Source: Alphaproteobacteria bacterium
GTDB lineage: Bacteria > Pseudomonadota > Alphaproteobacteria > JAJUGE01
Assembly (NCBI GenBank): GCA_029268305.1
Contig: JAJUGE010000001.1
Location: forward strand, 103,552-167,551
Length of the DNA stretch: 64,000 bases
Direction of reading: 5' to 3'
The notes below the pieces were generated by a model. It was not told where the DNA came from. It worked only from the letters and a program-made list of their open reading frames with translations, and ran no database searches. A program made the translations under genes and the position numbers. This document shows positions 8,723 through 18,295 of this stretch, in pieces; the first letter of the stretch is position 1; every line of letters starts with the position of its first letter.

Positions 8723-9763
8723 TCAGGTGTACTGATTGAGCTTTCCTTCCGGCGGCTTCTGGTGGAAGTAGTTCGCTCGATAGAACTCCAACACCAGATC
8801 GCCATACAGCTTCGGCTCATAGCGCGGCGGGTTGTCCGGGCCAATGCAGCTCGGCACGCACTCCAGAACCTTCGTCGGGTTCGGACTGTGGAAGTAGGCG
8901 ATCGAGTAGCGGTCCTTGTCGCCTTCCACGATCACCCCATGCGGCGTCGACAGGAAGCGGTCATTCGAAAGCCGCTTCATGATGTTGCCGAGATTGACGA
9001 GAAACGTTCCCGGGATGAGCGGGGGCTGCACCCACTCGCCGGAGGTGAGGCGGATGGCGAGTCCGGGGACCTCCATGCGGGCGAGGATCGTCAGGAAGCT
9101 GTTGTCTGTGTGCGGCCCGGTACCGAACTCGTCGTCGCCTGCGTTCGGCTGCGGCGGATAGTGCAGGAAGCGCAGGTTGCAGTGCGGCTCGCCCTCGAAA
9201 TAGCGGTCGAAGAAGTCCGGCTCGAGATCGAGGGCCACGGCGAAGCCCGGCAGCATCCGCTGCGCCAGGTCGTTGAGGGCATGGAAGTACTGCATCGCCG
9301 TCTCGCGGAAGCCCGGCAGGCCTTCCGGCCACTTGTTCATGCCGCGGAGCGGCACGCCGGCCTTCACGTCCGGATGGTCCGGCGTGCGGTCATAGCTCAC
9401 GAAGAACGATTCGTTCAGGTTCGGCTTGGTGTTCCTGTGAACGGTCGAATGCTTCTGCTGACTGGCGCCCATAGGCAGGTAGCCGATGTTCCACTCGTTC
9501 AGGGAGAGCTTCATCTTCTCGCCGAGCGGCAGGGCGTGAAACCTCTCGCTCTCGGCAAAGGCGCGATCGACGAGTGCCTGAGGCACACCGTGATTCCTGA
9601 TGTACAGGAAGCCCACATTCTCGCACGCGTGCCTCAATTCCGCGCCGAGACGGGCGAGGGCACCCGACTCGCCTCGAAGGTAGGGGCCGAGGTCGATCAC
9701 CGGGATCTGTGCGATCGCCGCGTCGTAGTCCTTCGGCCGGTGCTGCTGGAAGAGATTTGCCAT
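8723..9763 (-). CDS. 2-oxoglutarate/Fe(II)-dependent oxygenase (isopenicillin N synthase-like)
   Basis: This 346-residue cytosolic non-heme iron oxygenase has an N-terminal DIOX_N region (IPVIDLGPYL, ~20-29) and the C-terminal jelly-roll. The metal triad is His218 and Asp220 (GPHTDNS) and His275 (STPHGV); Arg285 in RYSIAYF binds the co-substrate carboxylate. Relatives include gibberellin oxidase-like and ethylene-forming-like bacterial enzymes, so the substrate is open. It is the first gene of a two-gene minus-strand operon with the asparaginase-like gene, and divergent from the alpha/beta hydrolase. Confidence 0.9.
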   Translation of the reverse strand: MANLFQQHRPKDYDAAIAQIPVIDLGPYLRGESGALARLGAELRHACENVGFLYIRNHGVPQALVDRAFAESERFHALPLGEKMKLSLNEWNIGYLPMGASQQKHSTVHRNTKPNLNESFFVSYDRTPDHPDVKAGVPLRGMNKWPEGLPGFRETAMQYFHALNDLAQRMLPGFAVALDLEPDFFDRYFEGEPHCNLRFLHYPPQPNAGDDEFGTGPHTDNSFLTILARMEVPGLAIRLTSGEWVQPPLIPGTFLVNLGNIMKRLSNDRFLSTPHGVIVEGDKDRYSIAYFHSPNPTKVLECVPSCIGPDNPPRYEPKLYGDLVLEFYRANYFHQKPPEGKLNQYT

Positions 9764-9923
9764 GCGGACGGCCTCCGTTCGCGATTGCAGCCCTCAGTCT
9801 ACGCGTGTCGGACAGGTCCGTCATCGCCTGCGGTCGCCGATCGATTCCGACGGCATCCGCGCTGCCGCTTTCCGCCCCCGCTCGAGGCGCCTAACATTCC
9901 CCGGCCGAAAAGGAGGAACACGC

Positions 9924-11852
9924 ATGCCGGCCGTGAAAGAGCTGATCATAAGCGAAGTCGAATCGCCGACATTCGAGGGTATGGAGTTCGGGAATGTCGG
10001 ACCGTACGAGAGCCTCGTCGGGCGTGCGGTCTGCGAGATCGATCCGGCGGCGCCGCAGAACCGCGGCATCGTCAATCTTGACAAGGCGCCGCGCAATGCC
10101 GCTGGCCTGGTCGAGTACGACGTCGACGTTTACATCCTGCGTCCGGTCGACCACGGGCGCGGTAACGGCTGGCTCTTCTACGAGGTGCTGAACAGGGGCG
10201 GAAAGCGCTCCATCAACCGGATCAACAACGGCAGCGCCAGCAACACCCCGCGGCTGAAATCCGACGTCGGCACCGGCTTTCTGATGAATGAAGGCTATAC
10301 CCTCGTCTGGACCGGATGGCAGGCCGAGTTGGCGCCGGCGCCGGGGTTGATGACCGCACGGTTCCCGATCGCTTTCGACGGCGACCGCCCGATTACCGGA
10401 CGCGCAGTCGAAGAGTTCATCGACGAAAGCGACGGATCGACCTTCGTCGGCAAGCTGACCTATCCGGCCGCGACTTTGGATCGCAGCGAGGCGACGTTGA
10501 CCGTTCGAGAGCGGGAGCGGGACCCGCGCGCGACGCCGCCGGGGCTCTCGTGGCGCTACCTGGACGAGCGGCGGATCGAGATCACCCGGCCGCCGGGGCG
10601 CGACTACGACAAGGGCGCCATCTTCGAATTCGTCTATACGGCACGCGATCCGATCGTCTCCGGTCTCGCTTTCGCGTCGGTGCGCGACATCATCTCCTGG
10701 ATGCGGTCCGGCGAGGCGGACGGTGCCGGCAATCCCAATCCGATGGTGCGGAGCGGGCGCAACGAGATACGCCGCGCGATGCTGCTCGGCATCTCGCAAA
10801 GCGGAAGGTTCGTGCGGGATTTCCTGTATCAGGGTTTCAACCAGGACCAGGGCGGGAGACAGGTGTTCGAGGCGGCGGTCCCGATCATCGCCGGCTCTCG
10901 CAAGACCTTCGTCAACTATCCCTTCGCGCAACCCGGCCGCTATTCCCGCCAACATGAGGATCACTGCTATCCGGGCGACCAGTTTCCCTTCACCTACACG
11001 CCGCTGAGCGATCCGATCAGCGGCCGGACCGACGACATCCTGCCCCGATGCCGGGAAAGCGGCACCGAGCCGAAGATCATGCATATCGACACCGATTCGG
11101 AGCTGTGGTCGGCCCGCGCCTCGCTGGTGGTGACCGACTGTGAGGGCAGGGACATCGAGATGCCCGAGAACGTCCGGGTATATCTCACGGCTGGGCTGCA
11201 GCATGGAACCCCGCCGCGAGAGACTTTCGACAAGATCGGGCAGCCGCCGAATCCGGTGGGCTACGGCGCGTTGACCCGGCCCCTGCTCGTCGCCCTGAAG
11301 AGATGGGCAGAAGAGGGCGTCCCACCGCCCCCGAGCCGCTTCCCCAGCATCGCCGATGGTACCCTGGTCACTCTCGAAGAAGGCCGGAAGCGCTTCCCCG
11401 AGATCCCTGGCGCGCCCTATCCATCGGTTTTCAATGAGCTCCGGCTGATGGATCATCGTCTGGTCCCGGCGGAAGCGGGGCCGGCCTACCCGGTGTTCGT
11501 CTCGACGACCGATGCCGACGGCAACGGCGACGCCGGCATCCGCCATCCGCTGCTCGACGCGCCGACGGCGACCCATGTCGGCTGGAACCTCCGCGCCCCA
11601 GGCTATGCTGCCGGAGAGCTCGCCGGCGTCATCGGCTCGCTCATCCCGTTCGCCCGAACCAGGGCTGAGCGTGAGGCGAGCGGCGATCCGCGCCCTTCGT
11701 TCGAGGAGCGGTACGGCGACAAGGCCGGATTCGTGAGAGCCCTGCGCCAGGCTTGCGATCGTCTCGTGGAGCAGGGTCACTTCCTTTCGGAAGATGCCGA
11801 TCGCCTGGTCGCCGCGGCCGAAAGTGGCGACGATCTCTACACCGCGGTCTGA
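9924..11852 (+). CDS. Alpha/beta hydrolase domain protein (Abhydrolase_10-like)
   Basis: This 642-residue protein resembles a large alpha/beta hydrolase-domain family of soil and marine proteobacteria. The likely nucleophile region is LLGISQSGRF (Ser291/Ser293), followed by late conserved patches such as HGTPP and GWNLRAP. No signal peptide is evident. The reaction is unknown; ester or lactone hydrolysis is a reasonable guess from the fold. The start is fixed by a perfect AGGAGG 7 nt before ATG 9924; upstream in-frame codons have no such site. A ketopantoate-reductase-like and a MetE-like gene follow closely on the same strand. Confidence 0.8.
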   Translation: MPAVKELIISEVESPTFEGMEFGNVGPYESLVGRAVCEIDPAAPQNRGIVNLDKAPRNAAGLVEYDVDVYILRPVDHGRGNGWLFYEVLNRGGKRSINRINNGSASNTPRLKSDVGTGFLMNEGYTLVWTGWQAELAPAPGLMTARFPIAFDGDRPITGRAVEEFIDESDGSTFVGKLTYPAATLDRSEATLTVRERERDPRATPPGLSWRYLDERRIEITRPPGRDYDKGAIFEFVYTARDPIVSGLAFASVRDIISWMRSGEADGAGNPNPMVRSGRNEIRRAMLLGISQSGRFVRDFLYQGFNQDQGGRQVFEAAVPIIAGSRKTFVNYPFAQPGRYSRQHEDHCYPGDQFPFTYTPLSDPISGRTDDILPRCRESGTEPKIMHIDTDSELWSARASLVVTDCEGRDIEMPENVRVYLTAGLQHGTPPRETFDKIGQPPNPVGYGALTRPLLVALKRWAEEGVPPPPSRFPSIADGTLVTLEEGRKRFPEIPGAPYPSVFNELRLMDHRLVPAEAGPAYPVFVSTTDADGNGDAGIRHPLLDAPTATHVGWNLRAPGYAAGELAGVIGSLIPFARTRAEREASGDPRPSFEERYGDKAGFVRALRQACDRLVEQGHFLSEDADRLVAAAESGDDLYTAV

Positions 11853-11878
11853 CCGCGCACCCCGGAGCAGGAAGAGAA

Positions 11879-12850
11879 ATGAAAGTCTGTGTCTACGGTG
11901 CCGGTGCAATCGGCGGCCACATCGCGGGCCATCTCGCCAGAGCCGATGTCGAGGTGAGTGTGATCGCCCGCGGCCCGCACCTGGAGGCGATGCAGCGCAA
12001 GGGGCTTCGCGTCGTAACGCCAAACGAGGATTTCACCGTCCCGGTCAAGGCGACCGGCGACGCTTCTGAGCTTGGACCTCAGGACTACGTCTTCATCACG
12101 CTGAAATCCCACCAGGTGACGAATGCGCTCGATGCGATGCAGCCGCTCCTCGGCCCGGACACGGCGGTGATTCCGCCGACCACCGGTATTCCTTACTGGT
12201 ATTTCTACGGCCAGCCCGGTCCGCACGAAAATCTGCGGCTGGAGCGTCTCGACCCGGGTGGCCGGCAGTGGGAGATGCTCCGACCGGAAAGGGCGATCGG
12301 CTGCGTCTTCTGGACCGGGGCCGAGGTGGTCGAGCCCGGCGTCGTCCGCCAGGATGGCGCCGCTTCGGGCTACCCGATCGGTGAGCCGGACGGATCGGAG
12401 TCCGAGCGCATCGTGCGGCTGAGCCGGGCCATGTACGATGGCGGCCTCAAGGCCCCGGTGCGCCGGGCAATTCGTGGCGACTTGTGGATCAAGATGATCA
12501 ACAGCATGTGCTGGAACCCGGTCGCCGCGCTCTGCAACGCGACCAACGGCGAGATCGCCGAGGCGCCGGACGTGGTGGACGTGGTCCGGCGCATGATGAA
12601 GGAGGCCGAAACCGTCGCCGAAGCGCTCGGCGTAGAGATTCCCGTGCCGATGGAAAAGCGGGTCACCATCACTTTGGGCGCTGTTCACCACAAAATGTCG
12701 ATGCTGCAGGATCTGGAGCGCGGTCGACCCATCGAGCTCGACGTTCTGGCGGAGTCGATCGCCACGATGCGGGAGCTGGCGGGGCTCGAAACACCGACGA
12801 TCGATGCTGTCCTGTCGCTGGTTCGCTTGAGGGCGCGCCACCTGGGGTGA
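11879..12850 (+). CDS. Ketopantoate reductase family oxidoreductase (ApbA/PanE-like)
   Basis: This 323-residue NADPH-dependent enzyme has an N-terminal Rossmann motif GAGAIGGHIAGHLA and the family C-terminal helical domain with the catalytic-lysine region DLWIKMINSMCWNP. True PanE makes pantoate for coenzyme A, but many paralogues reduce other 2-keto acids or act in catabolism. The operon context (hydrolase upstream, MetE-like enzyme downstream) points to a catabolic paralogue. The ATG at 11879 follows GGAGCAGGAAGAG, and the family N terminus MKVCVYGAGAIGG confirms it. Confidence 0.88.
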   Translation: MKVCVYGAGAIGGHIAGHLARADVEVSVIARGPHLEAMQRKGLRVVTPNEDFTVPVKATGDASELGPQDYVFITLKSHQVTNALDAMQPLLGPDTAVIPPTTGIPYWYFYGQPGPHENLRLERLDPGGRQWEMLRPERAIGCVFWTGAEVVEPGVVRQDGAASGYPIGEPDGSESERIVRLSRAMYDGGLKAPVRRAIRGDLWIKMINSMCWNPVAALCNATNGEIAEAPDVVDVVRRMMKEAETVAEALGVEIPVPMEKRVTITLGAVHHKMSMLQDLERGRPIELDVLAESIATMRELAGLETPTIDAVLSLVRLRARHLG

Positions 12851-12902
12851 AATCGATACCGGCAGCTGCCTATCGCAGCTCACGGGAGAGGAGGATGGCG
12901 AC

Positions 12903-14066
12903 ATGCGGATGAGCGAGGATCGGATCCTGACGACGCATGCCGGCAGCTTGCCGCGGCCGTTGGAGTTGGTGAGCCTCTATGGCCGCCGCGCGCAGGGCGG
13001 TGCGGTGGATGCCGCCGAGCTGGAGCGTGCAGGCCGCGACGCGTTGCGGCAGATCGTGCCGAAGCAGGCCGCAGCCGGCATCGACATAGGCAACAACGGA
13101 GAGCAGCAGCGCGAGGGTTTCTTCCTCTACGTTCAGCATCGCATGTCGGGCTTTGGCGGCTCCTGGACACGTCGTCCGCGCGGCGATGTCGCCCGCTATC
13201 CCGACTATGCCCGCATGATGGAGGCGCAGCAGGCCGGACGCGTTGCCGTCAGCAATTTTCTCCCTCCGAAAGCAGTGGGGGAGGTGCGGTACCTCGATGC
13301 GGGGCTGGTCGAGGCGGAGTGCGTGGATTTCCGAGAAGCGCTCGATGCCGCGAGCGATCCCTTCGTGGAGCCGTTCATGACGGCACCGTCGCCAGGCATC
13401 GTCGCGGCGGCGATGAAGAACGAGCACTACGACACGGAAGATGCTTATCTTTCTGCGCTCGCCGATGCGCTCCGGGTGGAGTACGAGACGATCGTGCGCC
13501 ACGGCTATCTGCTACAGCTCGACTGTCCCGATCTTGCGCTGGAGCGGCACATCGGCTTCCAGGACCGGCCCCTCGCGGACTTCCTCGCCTTCGTGGAGGC
13601 GGTGGTCGCATCGATCAACCGCGCGCTGGAGAACATCCCTCGCGACCGGGTGCGGATGCACGTCTGTTGGGGCAATTACGAAGGGCCGCACGATCTCGAC
13701 GTTCCGCTGGAGGAAATCCTGCCGATCATCCGTCAGGCCCGCGTCGGCGGCTTCGTCTTTCCGTTCGCCAATCCGCGCCACGCACACGAATACAAGGTGC
13801 TGGAGAAGCGGCCCCCTGACGACGACCAGATCCTGGTCGCCGGCGTGATCGACACGCTTACCAATTTCGTCGAGCACCCGGAGGTCGTCGCCGACCGGAT
13901 CGAGCGAGTCGCCCATGCCATCGGCGACCCACGTCGGGTCATTGCCGGCACCGACTGCGGCTTCGACACCTCGGCCGGCATGGGGCGAGTTGCGGAGGAC
14001 GTGGTCTGGGCGAAGTTGCGGGCGATGCGCGATGGCGCGCGCATTGCGACGGAGCGGTTGTTCTAG
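12903..14066 (+). CDS. Cobalamin-independent methionine synthase (MetE C-domain)-like protein
   Basis: This 387-residue TIM-barrel protein corresponds to the C-terminal catalytic half of MetE. Likely zinc ligands are His253 and Cys255 (MHVCWGNYEGPH) and Cys352 (GTDCGFD), plus a glutamate. At half the length of MetE it lacks the N-terminal domain, so it is one of the short MetE-like proteins that may transfer methyl groups from substrates other than methyl-tetrahydrofolate triglutamate. AGGAGG lies 8 nt before ATG 12903. It is the last gene of the three-gene plus-strand group 9924-14066. Confidence 0.88.
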   Translation: MRMSEDRILTTHAGSLPRPLELVSLYGRRAQGGAVDAAELERAGRDALRQIVPKQAAAGIDIGNNGEQQREGFFLYVQHRMSGFGGSWTRRPRGDVARYPDYARMMEAQQAGRVAVSNFLPPKAVGEVRYLDAGLVEAECVDFREALDAASDPFVEPFMTAPSPGIVAAAMKNEHYDTEDAYLSALADALRVEYETIVRHGYLLQLDCPDLALERHIGFQDRPLADFLAFVEAVVASINRALENIPRDRVRMHVCWGNYEGPHDLDVPLEEILPIIRQARVGGFVFPFANPRHAHEYKVLEKRPPDDDQILVAGVIDTLTNFVEHPEVVADRIERVAHAIGDPRRVIAGTDCGFDTSAGMGRVAEDVVWAKLRAMRDGARIATERLF

Positions 14067-14078
14067 TGTTGACGCCCG

Positions 14079-15506
14079 TTACCCCTCCGGCACCACCTTC
14101 TTCGGGTTCATGATCCCCTTCGGGTCCAGCGCCGCCTTGATGGTCCGCATCAGATCGAGCTCGACCTCGCTCTTGTAATGAGCGAGCTCCTCGCGCTTGA
14201 GGCGGCCGATGCCGTGTTCGGCGCTGATGCTGCCGTCCATGGAGGCGACGATGCGGTGAACCGCGTCATTGAGCTCGCCCCAGCGCGCCAGGTACTCGGC
14301 CCTGTCCATGCCTACCGGCTGGGTGACGTTGTAGTGGATGTTGCCGTCGCCGACATGGCCGAACGGGCAGGGACGGGCACCGGGGATCGTCTTCTCGACC
14401 ACCGCATTCGCCTGCTCGATGAAATCGGCTACGCGGGAGACGGGAATGGCGACATCGTGCTTGATGCTGCCGCCTTCCGGTATCTGCGCCTCGACGATCG
14501 CCTCGCGGATCCGCCAGAGGTCCTTCACCTGCTGCTCGCTCTCGGCGATCACCGCATCCAGCACCAGGCCTTCCTCGATCGCCTCGGCGAGCGTCTCCTC
14601 CACCAACTCGCGGAGGCCACTGTTGCGCCGCCCGGCACTGGCTCGCATCAGTGCGTAGTGCTCGTACGGCTGGTCGAACGGGTCCCGGACACCGGGGACG
14701 TGCTTCACCGAAATTTCGATGCCGAAGCGCGGCATCATCTCGAAGGCGGACACCTGGTCGCCGGTCGCGAGCCGCATGCGCGACAGGAGCTCGATCACGC
14801 CGGGTAGCGAAGAGACGGCGGCCATCGCCGTCACCTCCTCGCGCGGCTTCGGAAATATCTTGAGCGCGGCGGCGGTGATGATCCCGAGCGTTCCTTCGGC
14901 TCCGACGAACAGGTGCTTCAGGTCGTAGCCGGTGTTGTCCTTGCGCAGTCGGCGTAGGCCGTTCCAGATGCGGCCGTCCGGCAGGACCACCTCCAGCCCG
15001 AGGACGAGGTCGCGGGCGTTGCCGAAGCGGAGCGTGTTGATGCCGCCCGCGTTGGTCGAGAGGTTGCCGCCGATCTGGCAGCTTCCTTCGGCACCGAGGC
15101 TCAGCGGAAACAGCCGGTCGACCTCGTCGGCCGCCTGCTGGATGTTCTGGAGCACGCAGCCGGCCTCGACGGTCATCGTGTAGTTGAGCGGATCAATCTC
15201 ACGGACCCGGTTCATCCGGCTGAGGCTGACGATGATCTCCTCGCCTTCCTCGAACGGGATCGAGGCGCCGCATAGGCTGGTATTGCCGCCTTGGGGCACG
15301 ATCGGCGTGCCGCTTTCCCAGCAGAGGCGCACGATGGCGGAGACCTGCTCGGTCGAGGCGGGCCGAACCAGCATTGGCGTCTTGCCGCGAAAGAGGCCGC
15401 GCAGCTCCGTGAGATGCGGCTCGAGGTCAGCCGGGTCGGTGAGGACGGCCCTGTCACCGACGACGGCACGCATCCGGTCGAGCATCTCTGCGGCGGGCAT
15501 CGCCAT
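14079..15506 (-). CDS. FAD-binding oxidase (D-2-hydroxyglutarate dehydrogenase/GlcD-like)
   Basis: This 475-residue flavoprotein has the FAD_binding_4 fold (VPQGGNTSLCGAS at ~70, GGNLSTNAGG at ~138) and an FAD-oxidase C-terminal domain with a histidine pair in GHVGDGNIHYN and the end motif SAEHGIG. This combination is typical of D-2-hydroxyglutarate, D-lactate or glycolate-type dehydrogenases. The exact substrate is not readable. ATG 15506 is preceded by AGGAAAA. It is divergent from the EamA transporter and convergent, 12 nt apart, with the MetE-like gene. Confidence 0.88.
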   Translation of the reverse strand: MAMPAAEMLDRMRAVVGDRAVLTDPADLEPHLTELRGLFRGKTPMLVRPASTEQVSAIVRLCWESGTPIVPQGGNTSLCGASIPFEEGEEIIVSLSRMNRVREIDPLNYTMTVEAGCVLQNIQQAADEVDRLFPLSLGAEGSCQIGGNLSTNAGGINTLRFGNARDLVLGLEVVLPDGRIWNGLRRLRKDNTGYDLKHLFVGAEGTLGIITAAALKIFPKPREEVTAMAAVSSLPGVIELLSRMRLATGDQVSAFEMMPRFGIEISVKHVPGVRDPFDQPYEHYALMRASAGRRNSGLRELVEETLAEAIEEGLVLDAVIAESEQQVKDLWRIREAIVEAQIPEGGSIKHDVAIPVSRVADFIEQANAVVEKTIPGARPCPFGHVGDGNIHYNVTQPVGMDRAEYLARWGELNDAVHRIVASMDGSISAEHGIGRLKREELAHYKSEVELDLMRTIKAALDPKGIMNPKKVVPEG

Positions 15507-15667
15507 GGCGGATTTTCCTGTCGTTCGGACGGTTGTTCCATTTATCCCAGTGCGGAAATCCCGGCAAGACGAGCGCAGGGCCGCCATTGCCGCGAGCGGC
15601 AGCCGCAATATGCTGTCCTGAGCGCCTGCCGGCCGCGGCGGCGACTTTTCGAGATGGAGCCTCCCGA

Positions 15668-16597
15668 GTGAACAGCGTTACCGGCAAATCCACGCCCATC
15701 GCCGAGGCGGTGACGGCGATGCCGAAACTCGGCTGGGTACTGTTGCCCGGGCTGACGCTGCTCTGGGGCGTCAACTGGCCGATCCTGAAGGTGGGGCTTT
15801 CCGAGATCCCCCTGTTCACCTTTCGGACGGTGACCGCCTTCGTGGCCGCCGCCGGCCTGTTCGCCATCGCCCGCGCCTATGGCCAATCCTTGCGGGTTCC
15901 GGTGTCGCAATGGCGTGGCCTCGCCGTCGCCGCCATTCTCAACATGGCGCTCTGGAACGTGCTCATGTTCTACGGGATCATGTACATGGATTCGGGGAGG
16001 GCGGCGATCCTCGGATACACTATGCCGTTGTGGGCGACCTTGGCCGGTATGCTGCTCCTCGGGGACAGGCCCACCCGTCGCCAGACGTTCGGCCTCGTCT
16101 CCGGCCTCTGTGGTATGGCGGTTCTCGTGATCGCCGATGCCCGCAACATCGGCGCGGCCCCGCTCGGAGCTCTTTCGATCATCGCCGCCGCCGCCTGCTG
16201 GGGCGCGGGAACGGTGGCGCTCAAATACTACCGCTTCACGTTGCCGACGGCGGTGCTCACCGGGTGGCAGCAGCTCATCGGTGGCATTCCGATCCTGCTG
16301 TGCGCGCTTGTCCTGGAGCTCGGCGAGATCGGCCCGGTGTCGCTGCTGCCGGCCCTCGCTCTCGCGTATAACGCGGTGATCGCTTCGCTCTTTTGCTATT
16401 GGGCATTCTTTACGATCGTCGCCATCACGCCGGTGGTCATGTCGACCGTCAGCACGCTGATGGTCCCGGTGGTGGGGGTCGTCTCCGGCGCACTGCTTCT
16501 CGGTGAGACACCGGGGATCGACACCTTCCTCGCTCTCGCCCTCGTGATTATAGCGATCGCGTCCGTGGTGTTTCCGGGCCGCCCCGTCAAAGCCTGA
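15668..16597 (+). CDS. EamA family (DMT superfamily) transporter
   Basis: This 309-residue inner-membrane protein has about ten hydrophobic helices arranged as two EamA repeats (~20-150 and ~165-300), with family glycine/proline patches such as LLWGVNWP and GYTMPLWATLAG. Members usually export metabolites or amino acids. The chosen start is GTG 15668 because GGAG stands 8 nt upstream; ATG 15719 is possible. The 3' end overlaps the convergent nitrilase-family gene by 11 nt. Confidence 0.88.
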   Translation: MNSVTGKSTPIAEAVTAMPKLGWVLLPGLTLLWGVNWPILKVGLSEIPLFTFRTVTAFVAAAGLFAIARAYGQSLRVPVSQWRGLAVAAILNMALWNVLMFYGIMYMDSGRAAILGYTMPLWATLAGMLLLGDRPTRRQTFGLVSGLCGMAVLVIADARNIGAAPLGALSIIAAAACWGAGTVALKYYRFTLPTAVLTGWQQLIGGIPILLCALVLELGEIGPVSLLPALALAYNAVIASLFCYWAFFTIVAITPVVMSTVSTLMVPVVGVVSGALLLGETPGIDTFLALALVIIAIASVVFPGRPVKA

Positions 16598-17483
16598 CGA
16601 TCTCGACATCGCCCGCGGGCGCGCCTTCGGCCGCGCGCCAGTCGCGTGAGATCAGCACTTCGCCGTCGCGCCGCAAATCCTGCATCAGGCTGAGGTCCAA
16701 CTCGGCATGGATCAGGCCGGCGCGGTTGATGCCGCCGAGCGCGATCACGCCGTCGGGCGACAACGCCTTGTCGGCCGGGGCGAAGATACCCGCGGCACCG
16801 ACGTTGAAGTCGATTGCCGGCGACCAGGGTGCATCACCGACGGTCGCCGCCTGTACGACATAGCACTGGTTCTCCAGAGCGCGCGCGAGTCCGGCGGTGC
16901 GGACGCGGTGATAGCCCGAGAGGCCGTCGGTGCATGCCGGGACGAGCACGACATCGGCACCCGCCTCCGCTAGCCGGCGGACGAGCAGCGGAAACTCGGA
17001 GTCGTAGCAGATGGCTACACCGAGCCTGCCCAAGTCAGTGTCGAAGAGCTTGAGGCTCTTTCCCGGGGCGATTCCCCACGTTTCCGCCTCGAAACGGGTC
17101 ATGTTCAGCTTGTCCTGCGCGGCGCATTCTCCGGTCGGAGAAAACAGCCGCGCACGATTGCGGTAGCGGCCGTCGGGGTCGCATTCGGGGAAGCTGGGCG
17201 CGAGGAGATAGAGCCCATGGCTCCTGGCGATCGCCGCATACAGTTGGAGCCATTCGGGCAACAGGTCCTGCATCGCTTCGAGCTGGGCCGCGAGATCGTG
17301 TTGTGCCGGTCCCGTCAGAAGCGACGAAAGCTCCATGCTCGCATATTCGGGCAACACCAGGAGCCGCGAGCCGTGGCTCGCCGCTTCCCGGGCAATTGTG
17401 TCGACCTTGGCAGCGAAGGCGAGCCAGTCGGCCGAAGGGGCGACCGGCCATGCGGAGGTCGAAACGCGGATGCAAGCGCTCAA
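16587..17483 (-). CDS. Carbon-nitrogen hydrolase (nitrilase superfamily amidase)
   Basis: This 298-residue cytosolic hydrolase shows the complete nitrilase triad: Glu46 (LLVLPEYASME), Lys125 (AAQDKLNMTRFE) and Cys159 (GVAICYDSEFP). It probably cleaves an amide or carbamoyl group; the subfamily is unclear. No ATG suits. TTG 17483 has GGAG five bases upstream and directly precedes the family N terminus, while longer starts would run into the acetyltransferase gene. It follows that gene by 17 nt and is probably in the same transcript. Confidence 0.88.
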   Translation of the reverse strand: MSACIRVSTSAWPVAPSADWLAFAAKVDTIAREAASHGSRLLVLPEYASMELSSLLTGPAQHDLAAQLEAMQDLLPEWLQLYAAIARSHGLYLLAPSFPECDPDGRYRNRARLFSPTGECAAQDKLNMTRFEAETWGIAPGKSLKLFDTDLGRLGVAICYDSEFPLLVRRLAEAGADVVLVPACTDGLSGYHRVRTAGLARALENQCYVVQAATVGDAPWSPAIDFNVGAAGIFAPADKALSPDGVIALGGINRAGLIHAELDLSLMQDLRRDGEVLISRDWRAAEGAPAGDVEIVRL

Positions 17484-17500
17484 TTGTTCTCCGGAATTGT

Positions 17501-18103
17501 CTAGGTCAGGTCCTTCGCCCAGAACAGCATGCGCTTCGGGCTCTCGGCCTCCTCGTCCAGATCCTGCCACGAGAAGGTCGTCTCGAGGGGGATGCGCTCA
17601 TAGCCCCGCTTGCGCCAGAACGCGTCGAGCGGAACGTAGTCTGCCGGCCGCCGCGGGTGATCGGCCGGACGATCGACCGCGCAGAAGACCGCCTTCGTCA
17701 GGCCCAACGACCTGGCGTGCGCCTCACGATGGGTGAAGAAGCTCACCCCGACACCGCGTCCGCGCCATTCCGGCAGCAGGACGGACTCGCCGAAATAGCA
17801 GATCCGATCGAGCGGCCAGCCGGCCTCTCTGAATGGCGCCTGCTCCTCCTCGACCGCGTCGACGAGAGGCAGGGCGGTGGCCGCACCCACCACGACTTCG
17901 CCGGCCCGGGCCGTGACGATGACGGCATCCGGTACGGCGGTATAGGCGGCGAGATATTTCTCCTCGTATGCCGTGCTGCCGTCATAGAGGTAGGGGAACT
18001 CGCGGAAGACCTGCATCCGTAGCCTCGCGAGCGAAGGAATCTCGCGCGCCGCGTCGGCTCCGGTCAGGCTCTCGATGGTGAGTTCGTCGATCTTCGAGCG
18101 CAT
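17501..18103 (-). CDS. GNAT family N-acetyltransferase
   Basis: This 200-residue protein has the GNAT fold, with the acetyl-CoA pyrophosphate-binding motif EWRGRGVGVSFFTHREAHA at ~120-138 and the downstream GYERIPLETTF strand. The substrate is unknown. ATG 18103 is preceded by GGAGA at 5 nt and starts the conserved region; the longer open frame has no ribosome site. It is the first gene of a likely two-gene operon with the nitrilase-family amidase. Confidence 0.82.
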   Translation of the reverse strand: MRSKIDELTIESLTGADAAREIPSLARLRMQVFREFPYLYDGSTAYEEKYLAAYTAVPDAVIVTARAGEVVVGAATALPLVDAVEEEQAPFREAGWPLDRICYFGESVLLPEWRGRGVGVSFFTHREAHARSLGLTKAVFCAVDRPADHPRRPADYVPLDAFWRKRGYERIPLETTFSWQDLDEEAESPKRMLFWAKDLT

Positions 18104-18295
18104 AGGCTCTCCGTAGATGAGATACTGCGTCACACACTTTGCTGGGGCGGCCCGATCGCGCTTCACAAAGGGGCCGGGTTCTATGTGGGTTATTCTCCGC
18201 GACCGCAAGGCCTGCGTGAGGAATCAGTGCAGACGCCGGCGCAAGCAAGGAGGGCTGACCCGGCCGATCAAGAAGCGGAAGTTGGATCCGACCTG

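Noticed and set aside
9891..12023. 710-codon minus-strand open frame
   Set aside because: It is antisense to the alpha/beta hydrolase and ketopantoate-reductase genes, both with ribosome sites and family motifs.
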